A stretch of DNA of 64,000 bases, from the NCBI GenBank assembly GCA_963555775.3, contig CAUVWY020000001.1, positions 1 through 64,000 of the forward strand, read 5' to 3'. This DNA comes from JAJEDW01 sp963555775 (lineage in GTDB: Bacteria; Acidobacteriota; Terriglobia; 20CM-2-55-15). Numbering within the stretch: position 1 is the stretch's first letter; every line of letters starts with the position of its first letter. Below are positions 26,941 through 35,474 of the stretch, piece after piece. A model generated the notes under the pieces. It saw only the letters and a list, made by a program, of their open reading frames with translations, was not told where the DNA came from and ran no database searches. The translations under genes and the position numbers were made by a program.

Positions 26941-27633
26941 CTAGCGCTCGGGCAGCAGCGCCGGCCGGTCGGGCGGCAGTTGCTGGTCGATTGCTGTCAG
27001 TACGAATCCGGCCATGACGTAATCGCCCATGACGGTCGCGAGCTCGACGACGCCCTGCTCTCCGAAGTATTCGACGGTCTCGGCGAAGAGCTCGGAATCG
27101 AGCCTGTGCTCTCGCATGAGTTGGCGGCCGAATTTGATGATCAACGTCTCCTCGGGACTCAAGCCCACTGGCTCGCGGTCATACTTGATCGTATCGATGA
27201 CGGCCTCCGGCGCGCCGTATCGCAATGCCGCCGGCTCGTGCGCGGAGTACTCGTACTGCTGCTCGATCTCCCACGCCGCAACGAGGATCGCAACCTCGGT
27301 ATGGCGCGGGCTCAGCACGCCGTTGTAGCGCAAGTAATCGTTGATCAGCGCATACCCTTCGGCGAGTGTCGGACTGTACAAGGTCACGGCACGCGGGCCC
27401 GTCAGCGGTCGCGGACCGTCGCCGATGAGCTTGTCGTACACCTCCCTGCCGTGCTCATCGAGGTCGTCGCGGCTGAGCGCGGGCAATCGGGATAGCGATT
27501 CAGGATCGATGTCGTCGGGCAATGCCCTGCCGTCTTCGGACGAAGTTTGTGGCTCGGCGAACGCGGGCGCGGGCGCGGCGATCAGCAACAGGCCCGCCAG
27601 TACCGCTCCGAGAGTCTTATGCACCATCATCAT
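26941..27633 (-). CDS. Carboxymuconolactone decarboxylase (CMD) family protein, exported
   Basis: A 230-residue protein. The signal peptide (GAVLAGLLLIAAPAPAFA) is unusual for the CMD family, which is mostly cytoplasmic. The CMD core is clear: LSPRHTEVAILVAAWEIEQQYEYSAHEP, where the final His matches the conserved His of the family. The CxxC redox pair of AhpD-type members is absent, so it belongs to the decarboxylase-like or non-peroxidase branch. A GGGGG tract lies shortly upstream of the ATG. It neighbours amidases and other exported catabolic genes and could act on a lactone or aromatic breakdown product; that is inference. Confidence 0.87.
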   Translation of the reverse strand: MMMVHKTLGAVLAGLLLIAAPAPAFAEPQTSSEDGRALPDDIDPESLSRLPALSRDDLDEHGREVYDKLIGDGPRPLTGPRAVTLYSPTLAEGYALINDYLRYNGVLSPRHTEVAILVAAWEIEQQYEYSAHEPAALRYGAPEAVIDTIKYDREPVGLSPEETLIIKFGRQLMREHRLDSELFAETVEYFGEQGVVELATVMGDYVMAGFVLTAIDQQLPPDRPALLPER

Positions 27634-27878
27634 TTAAGTACCCCCTTTTCGTTGTTTCGTCGGCAGTGTATCAACAGCAGTCGGAACATAGGACAAACAA
27701 GCGGCGTTCTGCCAAGGCGAACGCGAGAAGACCGTCGTGGACGCGGTGCGGCAGAACGGAATCGGTGGCGACGTTCAGCCGTACTCGGGAACAGTGCAGT
27801 CGATGGCGCCAAGTTCCCACGAGGCACAACAACGTAGGGTGTTCCGGCAACCGAGCACCAACGGCAGAGAGGTTGAAC

Positions 27879-29849
27879 CTACTGTTCTCGGGTCAGCGGC
27901 CCGAAATCGGGCGGCGGTGTCCGATGCCGGGTTGCCGTCTCGTAAGCGGACGCGATCCGAAAGAGCGTGGGCTCACCGAACGGGCGCGCCAGGAAATCGA
28001 TGCCGACCGGAAGACTGGCCGGAATCGGTCCGATCATGCGCGTGCCTCCATCTCCGTCGCGCTCGCGATCCCATACCTCCGCGGTGAAACCCGCCGGCAC
28101 CGTAATGGCCGGAAACCCCTCCCGTCCCAGACGCGACCAGCCGACCGGTGAACGGCCGTTGACTGCGGGTTCCCGCGGGGCGGTCAGCTTGCGCGGCGGC
28201 ACGCTGGCGGTCGGGTACGCCACCGCGTCGAGTTGTTGTTCCTGCATGCACTGCATCACGATCACGCGCAGCGCGAAACGGTTCTGCATCCGGAGGGAGG
28301 TATCCAGGACCATCGCGCCTGCGGACCGCTCGAGAATCGCCCTGCGATCCGGAAAATTCGAGTCCTCATAAAAGGTGCCTCTCTCGATAAGATCGGTTTG
28401 ACTCCGGATGTTCGCATCGCCACGCTCCAGAAGATACCGGTTCATCATGTAGCGGCTTTCGCCCACCGCGCCGAACGTTTCGAGATTGCGAAGGGTCCAA
28501 CCGTCGGGAAACCTTTCCGGTTCGCTGCCCATGTCCAGCAGCGTCGCGATATGGTCCCCCACCGGTTCGCCGCCGGCGTCCACCGGAAACAGCTCGGGAT
28601 ACGCACGCGTGAAGGCACTGTTGTAGTACTGTGGCGCGTATCGGTCGATGCACGCCTGAAAAAGGTTGCCGCCCGGGCCCGGGTCGATGATCGTGGCGCC
28701 GATGCTTTCGAGGTCCTCGAGAGCCTGCTCGACGAGCCCGATGCTCTCCTCATCGGCCCTCGAGAACGCCTCCGTATCCATGTATTCGCGGACAACGCCG
28801 ATCCGTACGCCGTCGAGCCGCTCGGCAGTCGCGGCTTCCGCGTAGGGCCGATCCGGCATCCGGTCCACGCTGAAGACGGTCAACTCGTCCTTGGGGTCAT
28901 ACCCGGCAATCGCGTCGAAGATCCTGGCCGTGTCCTCGACGTTGCGGCACATCGGACCCGTGCGCATGTTCAGTCCGGCGCCGATCATGCCATCGCGGCT
29001 CACCAGTTCCTGCGTGGGCGCCAGGCCGACGAGGTTGTTGACCGCCGCGGGCCAGCGAATGGATACGACGGTCTCCTCGCCTATGGCGCAGGTGACCAGA
29101 TTGGCGGCCACCGCGGTGGCCGAACCGGCACTGGACATTCCGGGCTCGCGCTCGGTGTCGTAAGGGTTGCAGAAGGTGCCGCCGAAAGCACTCCGCGCCC
29201 CGTCGGAAGCGTACTCGGCAAGATTGGCCTTGGCCAGAATGATCGCGCCGGCATCGCGCAGGCGTTGGACAAAGGTCGCGTCATCCGGAGGGCGGTCATC
29301 CGCGTAGTCCACGTCGGCCCCCGATGTCGTGCGCATGTCGAACGTGTCGTACTGGTCCTTGATCGCCATGACCACGCCGTGCAGCGGTCCGGCCAGCTCT
29401 CCGATCTGCCGGAAGTGAAGATCCTGGGCCGCGGCAACTTCAAGAGCATCCGGCATCTCCGGCGCCGCGTCGGTCGCATCGGTCAAGCTCCGCGCCTTGA
29501 GCCGATCGAAGCCCCACGCCTCACGCACGGCGGGCCGCAGGTTCAAAGTCGACAGCGCATTGATCTGCCCCGCATTCGCAATAGGCACGATCGGACCGAG
29601 TAGACCGGCCGGCTGCTCGACACACTGGCCGTTGTAGGCCTGGATGCGCCGCAGGTAGGACTCAACCAGTTCTACGGTCGTGATCTGACCGGTCAGGAGC
29701 GCCTCCTGAACTTCGACAATCGTGGTCTCCTCCACCTGGAATCCCGAGCCGGTGTCTTGAGGCCCCTCGCATGCCGTGATGACGAGCGCCAGGGTCAGGA
29801 GCAGAAACAACGGGCCCATTCGAAGTTTGGGGAAAAGCGTCTTTGGCAT
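27879..29849 (-). CDS. Amidase-signature lipoprotein with non-canonical active-site loop
   Basis: A 656-residue amidase-signature protein. The start at 29849 follows GGAGTG and opens a lipoprotein signal with lipobox VITAC (Cys27), so it is membrane-anchored; the longer frame to 30074 lacks support. Lys164 (MAIKDQYDT), Ser239 and Ser263 sit at triad positions with the 24-residue spacing. The loop before the nucleophile is TVVSIRWP instead of TGGSIR, and the cis-Ser loop is SSAGSA instead of SSGGSA, so both glycine-rich loops are altered. Residues 120-150 carry an insertion relative to short amidases. It is divergent from the PQQ dehydrogenase gene. Catalytic competence is uncertain. Confidence 0.88.
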   Translation of the reverse strand: MPKTLFPKLRMGPLFLLLTLALVITACEGPQDTGSGFQVEETTIVEVQEALLTGQITTVELVESYLRRIQAYNGQCVEQPAGLLGPIVPIANAGQINALSTLNLRPAVREAWGFDRLKARSLTDATDAAPEMPDALEVAAAQDLHFRQIGELAGPLHGVVMAIKDQYDTFDMRTTSGADVDYADDRPPDDATFVQRLRDAGAIILAKANLAEYASDGARSAFGGTFCNPYDTEREPGMSSAGSATAVAANLVTCAIGEETVVSIRWPAAVNNLVGLAPTQELVSRDGMIGAGLNMRTGPMCRNVEDTARIFDAIAGYDPKDELTVFSVDRMPDRPYAEAATAERLDGVRIGVVREYMDTEAFSRADEESIGLVEQALEDLESIGATIIDPGPGGNLFQACIDRYAPQYYNSAFTRAYPELFPVDAGGEPVGDHIATLLDMGSEPERFPDGWTLRNLETFGAVGESRYMMNRYLLERGDANIRSQTDLIERGTFYEDSNFPDRRAILERSAGAMVLDTSLRMQNRFALRVIVMQCMQEQQLDAVAYPTASVPPRKLTAPREPAVNGRSPVGWSRLGREGFPAITVPAGFTAEVWDRERDGDGGTRMIGPIPASLPVGIDFLARPFGEPTLFRIASAYETATRHRTPPPDFGPLTREQ

Positions 29850-30185
29850 GGTCAACACTCCGGCCCTGACGCAGCCTGTCCGTTGCGGTCGCGAAACGCC
29901 GGCGTCAAGTCCGCATGAGGCTATCAGTGAAACTCCGGAGGAACAAAGAACCGAATAAACTGGGGAATAGCAAGGTCTACGGCGCCACTTGAAAGCCGAT
30001 ATGCGTGGGACCGGCTCGCGCGTTTCGGATCGCCTGCATCTGGGAGGGTGGCCAACCGCGAATCTCCGCCGCAATCACAACAAACTTCAACCGCTTTTGA
30101 GTGGATCGAAAGGATTTCCGAAACGGCTCTCCACGCTTCATAATTCCTATCGCAATCTTCAACCCATCTCAATTGGAGGACCGAA
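29850..30185. other. Divergent intergenic region, amidase and PQQ dehydrogenase genes
   Basis: 336 bp between two divergent starts. The rightward gene has a clear GGAGGA ribosome site at 30175-30180. AT content rises near 30060-30175, where its promoter is likely, but I cannot name a confident -35/-10 pair. No credible gene or repeat is seen. Confidence 0.5.
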
Positions 30186-32255
30186 ATGACAGTAGACCGA
30201 AAGGGCATCCAGTCAACGCTCGCTGGCTTCTGCCTCCTGGTGGGGTTAGGCGTTCTATTGCTCGCCCTGCCAAACCTCTCTGGCGCCCAGGACCGAGGCA
30301 GCCCGGAAGGGGAATGGCGCTACCAGAGCGGAGACGCCTGGGGCACACGCTACTCGCCCCTGGATCAGATCGACGGAAACAACTTTGAGGAGCTTGAGTT
30401 ACAGTGGGTCTGGCGGGGAGACAACTACAGTCCGCACGCGAACTACCTGTCGCGCTCGACGCCGAGTTACATCGACGGCGTCTTGTACACGGTAGCCGGG
30501 TACCGCCGAACGATTGTCGCGCTCGACGCTGCGACGGGCGAGACGCTCTGGACATATCGCGAGCCCAACACCAGACGATGGGAAGAGTCCATGCGGGCCA
30601 GCTACGGCAAGGGCGTCGCCTACGCGGAAGTCGATGGACGGGGCGTCATCTACGCAATCACGCCGGGGTTCTTCCTCCACGCGTTGGATGCCAAGACAGG
30701 CGAGCATCTCGAAGGCTTCGGCACGCCGGTCGATATTCCGGGCTTCCCGGCGACGGGTGTCGTCGATCTTCTCGCGGATCTGGGCTATCCCTACGATCCG
30801 GAGCAGGGACTTCCCCTGGAGATCGGATACATCACGAGTTCGTCGCCCCCAATCGTGGTGAACGGAACCGTCGTCGTGGGCAACTCACACGAGCAGGGAT
30901 ACAACCAGACTCGAATCGAGAACGTACCCGGCCACATCCTCGCCTACGACGCCGCAACGGGCGATCACAAGTGGAAGTTCAACGTCATCCCGCAGTCGGA
31001 AAGTGAGTACGGTTTTGAAACCTGGGAAAACGACGCCTGGCAGTGGACTGGCGATGTGTCGTCGTGGGCGCCGCTGTCGGCGGATCTCGAACGCGGCATC
31101 GTCTACATTCCCACCAACGCCCCGACGATTGACTATTACGGGGGATTCCGGCCAGGGAATAACCTGTATGGTACGAGCGTGATCGCCCTGGATGTCGACA
31201 CGGGTCGGCGCGTGTGGCACTTCCAGACGGTACACCATCCCATCTGGAACTACGACCTCCCCAACGTTCCGATTCTGTCCGACGTTATGGTCGACGGCCA
31301 GCGGGTTCCCATGGTTATCCAGACGACGAAGCAGGGCCTGACGTTTGCCTTCAATCGCGAGACGGGTGCGCCGGTCTGGCCGGTCGAGGAGCGTCCCGTA
31401 ACCCAGTCGATCGTTCCCGGCGAAAAGCTTGCAACCACGCAGCCGTTTCCCACGGTGCCGGCGCCGTTGAACAGGCTTGGGCTCGACGAGGACGACCTGA
31501 TTGACTTCACGCCGGAGCTCCGGCAGGAGGCCCTGGAGATCATGAGCCGGTATCGGGTGGGTGGTCCCTATATGCCACCACTTCCGAACAACCATAACGA
31601 AGACGTCCAAGGATGGATCGGTTGCTCGGGCGGGCTCAACGTCACCCATCCCGCCGTGCTCGACCCCGAAACCGGATACCTCTATCAGCCATCGGGACCG
31701 ACATGCTCGGGCCGGAACGTGCAACCGGGTGCGGACGTCGATTCGGGAGACCACGCATGCACATCGGACTCGGGTCGCTGCACCACCACGGGCGAAACCG
31801 TTTCGGATTGGGTCAGTGGACCTGGCGTGGGCTGGGGCGGCCCGCAAGGCCTGCCCATCTACAAGCCTCCATACAGCAAGATCACCGCGATCGATATGAA
31901 CACCGGCGACCACGCGTGGGAAACAACGGTGGGCAGGGCTTCGGAGCGCTTCATGCAGCACCCGGCGCTCCAGGGCCTCGACCTCGACCCGGAGGCCATC
32001 GGCGGACAGGGCCGGGCCGTCATGATGGTCACCGGGAGCCTGCTGTTCTCAACCGAGGGCGCGAACGGGCCTCCAGTACTCAATGCTCACGACAAGACGA
32101 CGGGCGAGAAGCTCGGCACGATTGAGCTTCCCGCACCGGGCCAGTACGGCATGATGACGTATATGCACCAAGGCCGGCAGGTAATCGTCGTGCAGATTGG
32201 TCAGAACGGTGTCTTTCCTGAATCTCTTGCGGCGTTTGCCCTTCCGGAGGACTGA
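30186..32255 (+). CDS. PQQ-dependent dehydrogenase (quinoprotein), exported
   Basis: A 689-residue periplasmic quinoprotein of the alcohol/glucose dehydrogenase-like propeller family. A leader (LAGFCLLVGLGVLLLALP) is cut near LSGAQ. The mature protein begins with the PQQ-family signature (WRYQSGDAWGTRYSPLDQI) and shows repeated propeller tryptophan-docking motifs (IVALDAATGETLWTY, HILAYDAATGDHKWKF, VIALDVDTGRRVWHFQ). NYDLPNVP and ITAIDMNTGDHAWE are further blade motifs. There is no C-terminal CxxCH haem domain, so electrons must pass to a separate carrier. Cysteines at NVQPG and SDSGRC may form a loop disulfide. The stop codon overlaps the next gene's ATG by one base (TGATG), indicating coupling to the NHL protein. 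Confidence 0.92.
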   Translation: MTVDRKGIQSTLAGFCLLVGLGVLLLALPNLSGAQDRGSPEGEWRYQSGDAWGTRYSPLDQIDGNNFEELELQWVWRGDNYSPHANYLSRSTPSYIDGVLYTVAGYRRTIVALDAATGETLWTYREPNTRRWEESMRASYGKGVAYAEVDGRGVIYAITPGFFLHALDAKTGEHLEGFGTPVDIPGFPATGVVDLLADLGYPYDPEQGLPLEIGYITSSSPPIVVNGTVVVGNSHEQGYNQTRIENVPGHILAYDAATGDHKWKFNVIPQSESEYGFETWENDAWQWTGDVSSWAPLSADLERGIVYIPTNAPTIDYYGGFRPGNNLYGTSVIALDVDTGRRVWHFQTVHHPIWNYDLPNVPILSDVMVDGQRVPMVIQTTKQGLTFAFNRETGAPVWPVEERPVTQSIVPGEKLATTQPFPTVPAPLNRLGLDEDDLIDFTPELRQEALEIMSRYRVGGPYMPPLPNNHNEDVQGWIGCSGGLNVTHPAVLDPETGYLYQPSGPTCSGRNVQPGADVDSGDHACTSDSGRCTTTGETVSDWVSGPGVGWGGPQGLPIYKPPYSKITAIDMNTGDHAWETTVGRASERFMQHPALQGLDLDPEAIGGQGRAVMMVTGSLLFSTEGANGPPVLNAHDKTTGEKLGTIELPAPGQYGMMTYMHQGRQVIVVQIGQNGVFPESLAAFALPED

Positions 32256-33343
32256 TGATCGTTCGAAATTGTCTTCGGCTTTGTGTGCCTTCGGCGGGCG
32301 CCGCCGTTGTCGCTGGAGTTCTCTTCACGGCGAACGTCGCCGTGGGTCAGTTGTTCACCGAACCGGCCAACGAGCATCCGAATCCGTACCTGACGGTCAA
32401 CGACTTCTTCAAGATGCCGCCGGGACGAACCTGGGGGGCGACCAGCGCCGTCGATATCGACGTCGACGGCGAGTCCGTCTGGGTGGCAGAACGTTGCGGG
32501 ACGAACAGTTGTGCCGGCTCAGACCTCGATCCGATTCTCAAGTTCGACAGCGACGGCAATCTGGTCCAGAGCTTTGGGGCCGGAATACTCCTGTTTCCAC
32601 ATGGAATTCACGTCGATCGGGAGGGCAACGTCTGGATCACCGACGCGCAGGGTCCCAACCCGAACAACCCGGCTACGGCCGGCAAGGGGCACGCCGTCTA
32701 CAAGTTCAGCCCCGACGGAGAACTCTTGATGACGCTCGGCCAACCCGGCGTCGCCGGTGACGGCACGGGGCCGCTTCTCAACACTCCCTGTGACATCCAT
32801 GTCGCGCCCAACGGCGATATTTTCGTCTCGGATGGACACGGCGGCCAGGGCGCCAACGCCAACATCGATACGGTCGCACGCATCGTGAAGTTCGACGCGA
32901 ATGGAAGCTTCATCGAGTCCTGGGGGCAGATCGGCACTGCGCCGGGCGAGTTCCGGACACCTCACGGCCTGGCCATGGACTCCCGAGGGCGGCTGTTCGT
33001 TGCCGACCGCGGCAACTTACGCATCCAGATCTTCGACCAGGATGGCAACTTCATCGACCAGTGGAAGCAATTCAGCCGGGTCAGCGGGATCTTTATCGAC
33101 GACAACGACCTGCTCTACGCGGCGGACTCCGAGTCCAGTTCCACTTCCAACCCGGGCTGGAAGCGTGGCCTGCGGGTCGGGAACGCCATCACGGGACACG
33201 TTCTCTACTTCGTCCCCGACCCGGCCACGGACCCCGGCGGCACCAGCGCCGCCGAGGGAGTCGCGGCCGATGCGGCAGGCAACCTCTATGGTGCGGAGGT
33301 CGGACCCCGTCAACTCGTGAGGTACGTCAGGCGCGAGCAGTAG
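32255..33343 (+). CDS. NHL-repeat propeller protein, peptidyl-hydroxyglycine lyase-like
   Basis: A 362-residue exported six-bladed beta-propeller. A leader ends near VAVGQ. NHL-type blades repeat through the chain: DPILKFDSDGNLVQSFG, FPHGIHVDREGNVWITD, HAVYKFSPDGELLMTLG, CDIHVAPNGDIFVSDG, HGLAMDSRGRLFVADR. The fold and motifs match proteins often annotated as peptidyl-alpha-hydroxyglycine alpha-amidating lyase (PAL), the second half of eukaryotic peptide-amidating enzyme. Many bacterial members have no proven lyase activity. It overlaps the PQQ dehydrogenase stop codon and ends 6 bases from the convergent acetamidase gene. A PHM-like copper protein, the partner activity in eukaryotes, is encoded 4 kb away. 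Confidence 0.85.
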   Translation: MIVRNCLRLCVPSAGAAVVAGVLFTANVAVGQLFTEPANEHPNPYLTVNDFFKMPPGRTWGATSAVDIDVDGESVWVAERCGTNSCAGSDLDPILKFDSDGNLVQSFGAGILLFPHGIHVDREGNVWITDAQGPNPNNPATAGKGHAVYKFSPDGELLMTLGQPGVAGDGTGPLLNTPCDIHVAPNGDIFVSDGHGGQGANANIDTVARIVKFDANGSFIESWGQIGTAPGEFRTPHGLAMDSRGRLFVADRGNLRIQIFDQDGNFIDQWKQFSRVSGIFIDDNDLLYAADSESSSTSNPGWKRGLRVGNAITGHVLYFVPDPATDPGGTSAAEGVAADAAGNLYGAEVGPRQLVRYVRREQ

Positions 33344-33349
33344 AGTTCG

Positions 33350-34576
33350 TCATTGCGGGAGAAACAGGTCCTTTGGGACATAGCCGACGACAACCTGGGT
33401 GAGATCCACCACCTCGCCGACGCGAAAATCCACGGCGATACTCGCAAGAGAAAGCGCCTTGGCCGGAGTGAGACCTTTCTCTTCGACCAGGAAATCAACG
33501 ACTTCCCACGTTGCGTTTCGAATCGCACGATCGAGATCGAGGTCGATCCCCATCATCATGTAGTGCGAGTCCGTCTCGGCACGCGGACCCGAGATCGTTT
33601 CCTTGTGTACGACGAACCGGAATACACCGGTCAGCGACTGCTCTACGGCGGTTCCACTGACCTCACCATCGCCCTGTGCACCATGCGGATCACCCACGTA
33701 GAACAGTGCGCCAAGCTGGAAGACGGGTAGATAGAGCGTCGCCCCAGCCTTCAGATCCTTGACGTCCAGATTGCCTCCGAACGGACCCGGAGGCCTCGAG
33801 CTCTGAACTCCCGACACAGTCACCCCTGGCTGACCTACCTCCGGATTCGCCGGTGCAACCGCCATGATGCCCATGAACGGCGCCAATGGCACATGGATGT
33901 CCGGCGCGAAAAGAGCGACTTGGCGGCCAGCCACGTCGCCCGTACGAATCAGATGCCGCGTTCCCGGCGGGATGTCCAACAATACATCGTCCGAGCGAAA
34001 CCCGGGATAGTCAGTAGCGAACACCCCGCCCGTCGAGCTCGTGTTGTTAATGCCCCAGGGCACTCGCGTCTCGATGTCGAGTATCTGTACTTCGAGCATG
34101 TCGCCCGGTTCGGCCCCTTCGATGTAGACAGGACCCGTTATGACGTGTCCGCTGCGCCCCTCCCGCGGTCGACCTTCCCTCGACGTCCAGAAATCAAGCA
34201 TGTCTTCGAGCATTTCTTCCCGCCCAACACCCATCGCGGCAAGGTAGGCTGCGGGCTCCTCATCCTGCGTCGCTCCCGCGTGCGTCAACGTGTCGATACG
34301 AACGGTCTCCCCGGATTGGATCGTCAGGACCGGCGATTTGTCGAGGGGGTACCATCCCCACGACACGTTCTCGGGACCGGACGGAACGAAGTAGTCAGCC
34401 TCAAGGGCACCGGCGTCGGTTTGGCTAGTCACCGGCGCCTCTGGCGTACATGCCAATCCCGCAAGAAACGCCACGCACGAAGTCAGCGTGGCAAGCAACA
34501 TCTGCGGTGAGAATCGGCGGCGCCGTGAAGGTCCGACGAGAGCCAAAGCGTTCCGCTCCATGTCCGGTTGGGTCAT
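33350..34576 (-). CDS. Acetamidase/formamidase family lipoprotein
   Basis: A 408-residue protein of the FmdA/AmdA family, which hydrolyses small amides such as formamide to acid and ammonia. The ATG at 34576 follows GGAGG; the signal ends in lipobox AGLAC, so it is predicted to be a lipoprotein, unlike the cytoplasmic enzymes. Family motifs are present: GPVYIEGAEPGDMLEVQI, IPPGTRHLIRTGD, MGIMAVAP, FGGNLDVKDLKAGATLYLPV and GDPHGAQGDGEVSGTAVE. Many neighbours are exported amidases, so the cell envelope may carry a set of amide-hydrolysing enzymes. The gene converges with the NHL gene with only 6 bases between stop codons and no evident terminator. Confidence 0.9.
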   Translation of the reverse strand: MTQPDMERNALALVGPSRRRRFSPQMLLATLTSCVAFLAGLACTPEAPVTSQTDAGALEADYFVPSGPENVSWGWYPLDKSPVLTIQSGETVRIDTLTHAGATQDEEPAAYLAAMGVGREEMLEDMLDFWTSREGRPREGRSGHVITGPVYIEGAEPGDMLEVQILDIETRVPWGINNTSSTGGVFATDYPGFRSDDVLLDIPPGTRHLIRTGDVAGRQVALFAPDIHVPLAPFMGIMAVAPANPEVGQPGVTVSGVQSSRPPGPFGGNLDVKDLKAGATLYLPVFQLGALFYVGDPHGAQGDGEVSGTAVEQSLTGVFRFVVHKETISGPRAETDSHYMMMGIDLDLDRAIRNATWEVVDFLVEEKGLTPAKALSLASIAVDFRVGEVVDLTQVVVGYVPKDLFLPQ

Positions 34577-34742
34577 GGTCTGGTACCTCCGAAACGAGCC
34601 GAGCCGAAGAGGGTATGGCCAACCACGAAATCGTGTAAGGTTCCCTGTCTGCCGAAACGAACGATGAGAGTCGTGTCCAAGGATATGAGCGAAGGCGATT
34701 GAGGTCAATACACACGCCCTTAGCCCCACGGCAAATTTGTTC

Positions 34743-35474
34743 TCAGATGGAGCATGATGTGGGGAATGAATTTCGAGTCATTCTCAAGTAGTCGAAGACG
34801 AGACGGGTATTGAAAGAGAGTTTACGCATCGATTGGGCGATCGATTGAGCGGGTTTTTGAAAGGATTTGAGAATACCGACGGCAAAGCGTCGGAGGCGGG
34901 TGATGTTTTCCGGGCCGAAGCCGGTGCGGATTCGACTGCGGTCCTCATCGTAATTCCAGTCGATGATGTAATGGACGCTTTCGATACTCCAATGACCGCG
35001 ATTGATGGCCAGTAAGCGTTTGGGGGAGGCCTCGCCGGGTGAGCGGTTTGTGATGCCCAGTGCGGTTTCACACGTGAGGGCGCCGGATTTCTTGTCGATG
35101 GATTCGCGCTCGATCAGAAAGACCTGGCCCAGGTGGGGAAAGTCGAGGTAGTGGTTGAGTTCGGTACTACACCAAATGCGTCGGGTCTCGATGCGGCCAT
35201 GCTCGGGTGGCGTGACCTCGACAAAGTCGGGTTGTCCGCGGGTTTGGAACAGCAACGCGATATCGTGTTCCAGTGTCGGTTGGTTGCCTTTGACCGTGAA
35301 ATGATAGTGCGCTCCCCGCTCGACTAAATAGTGCGCGATCGCACGTTGGGTCAGCAGGGCATCGCCGGTGATGTCCTTGCCGGCGATGTCGCAGGTTTGA
35401 AGCAAGGGAACGGCCATGCCGATTTCGTTCGTGCGCTTGCGCTCCTCGCCGCCGGCTACAGGCAGGGTTCCCAC
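34743..35474 (-). CDS. ISAs1 transposase, C-terminal frame (ORF B)
   Basis: About 243 residues covering the second half of the DDE transposase of ISAs1. It includes NEIGMAVPLLQTCDIAGKDITGDALLTQ (seen here as two adjoining blocks), the VKGNQPTLEHDI segment, and the C-terminal RGHWSIESVHYIIDW box with the last acidic residue, followed by NITRLRRFAVGILK. The first codon of the frame is GTG at 35474, inside the frameshift region, and has no ribosome site, so expression probably depends on frameshifting from the upstream frame. It is intact to its natural C-terminus, which argues against long decay. Confidence 0.88.
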   Translation of the reverse strand: MGTLPVAGGEERKRTNEIGMAVPLLQTCDIAGKDITGDALLTQRAIAHYLVERGAHYHFTVKGNQPTLEHDIALLFQTRGQPDFVEVTPPEHGRIETRRIWCSTELNHYLDFPHLGQVFLIERESIDKKSGALTCETALGITNRSPGEASPKRLLAINRGHWSIESVHYIIDWNYDEDRSRIRTGFGPENITRLRRFAVGILKSFQKPAQSIAQSMRKLSFNTRLVFDYLRMTRNSFPTSCSI

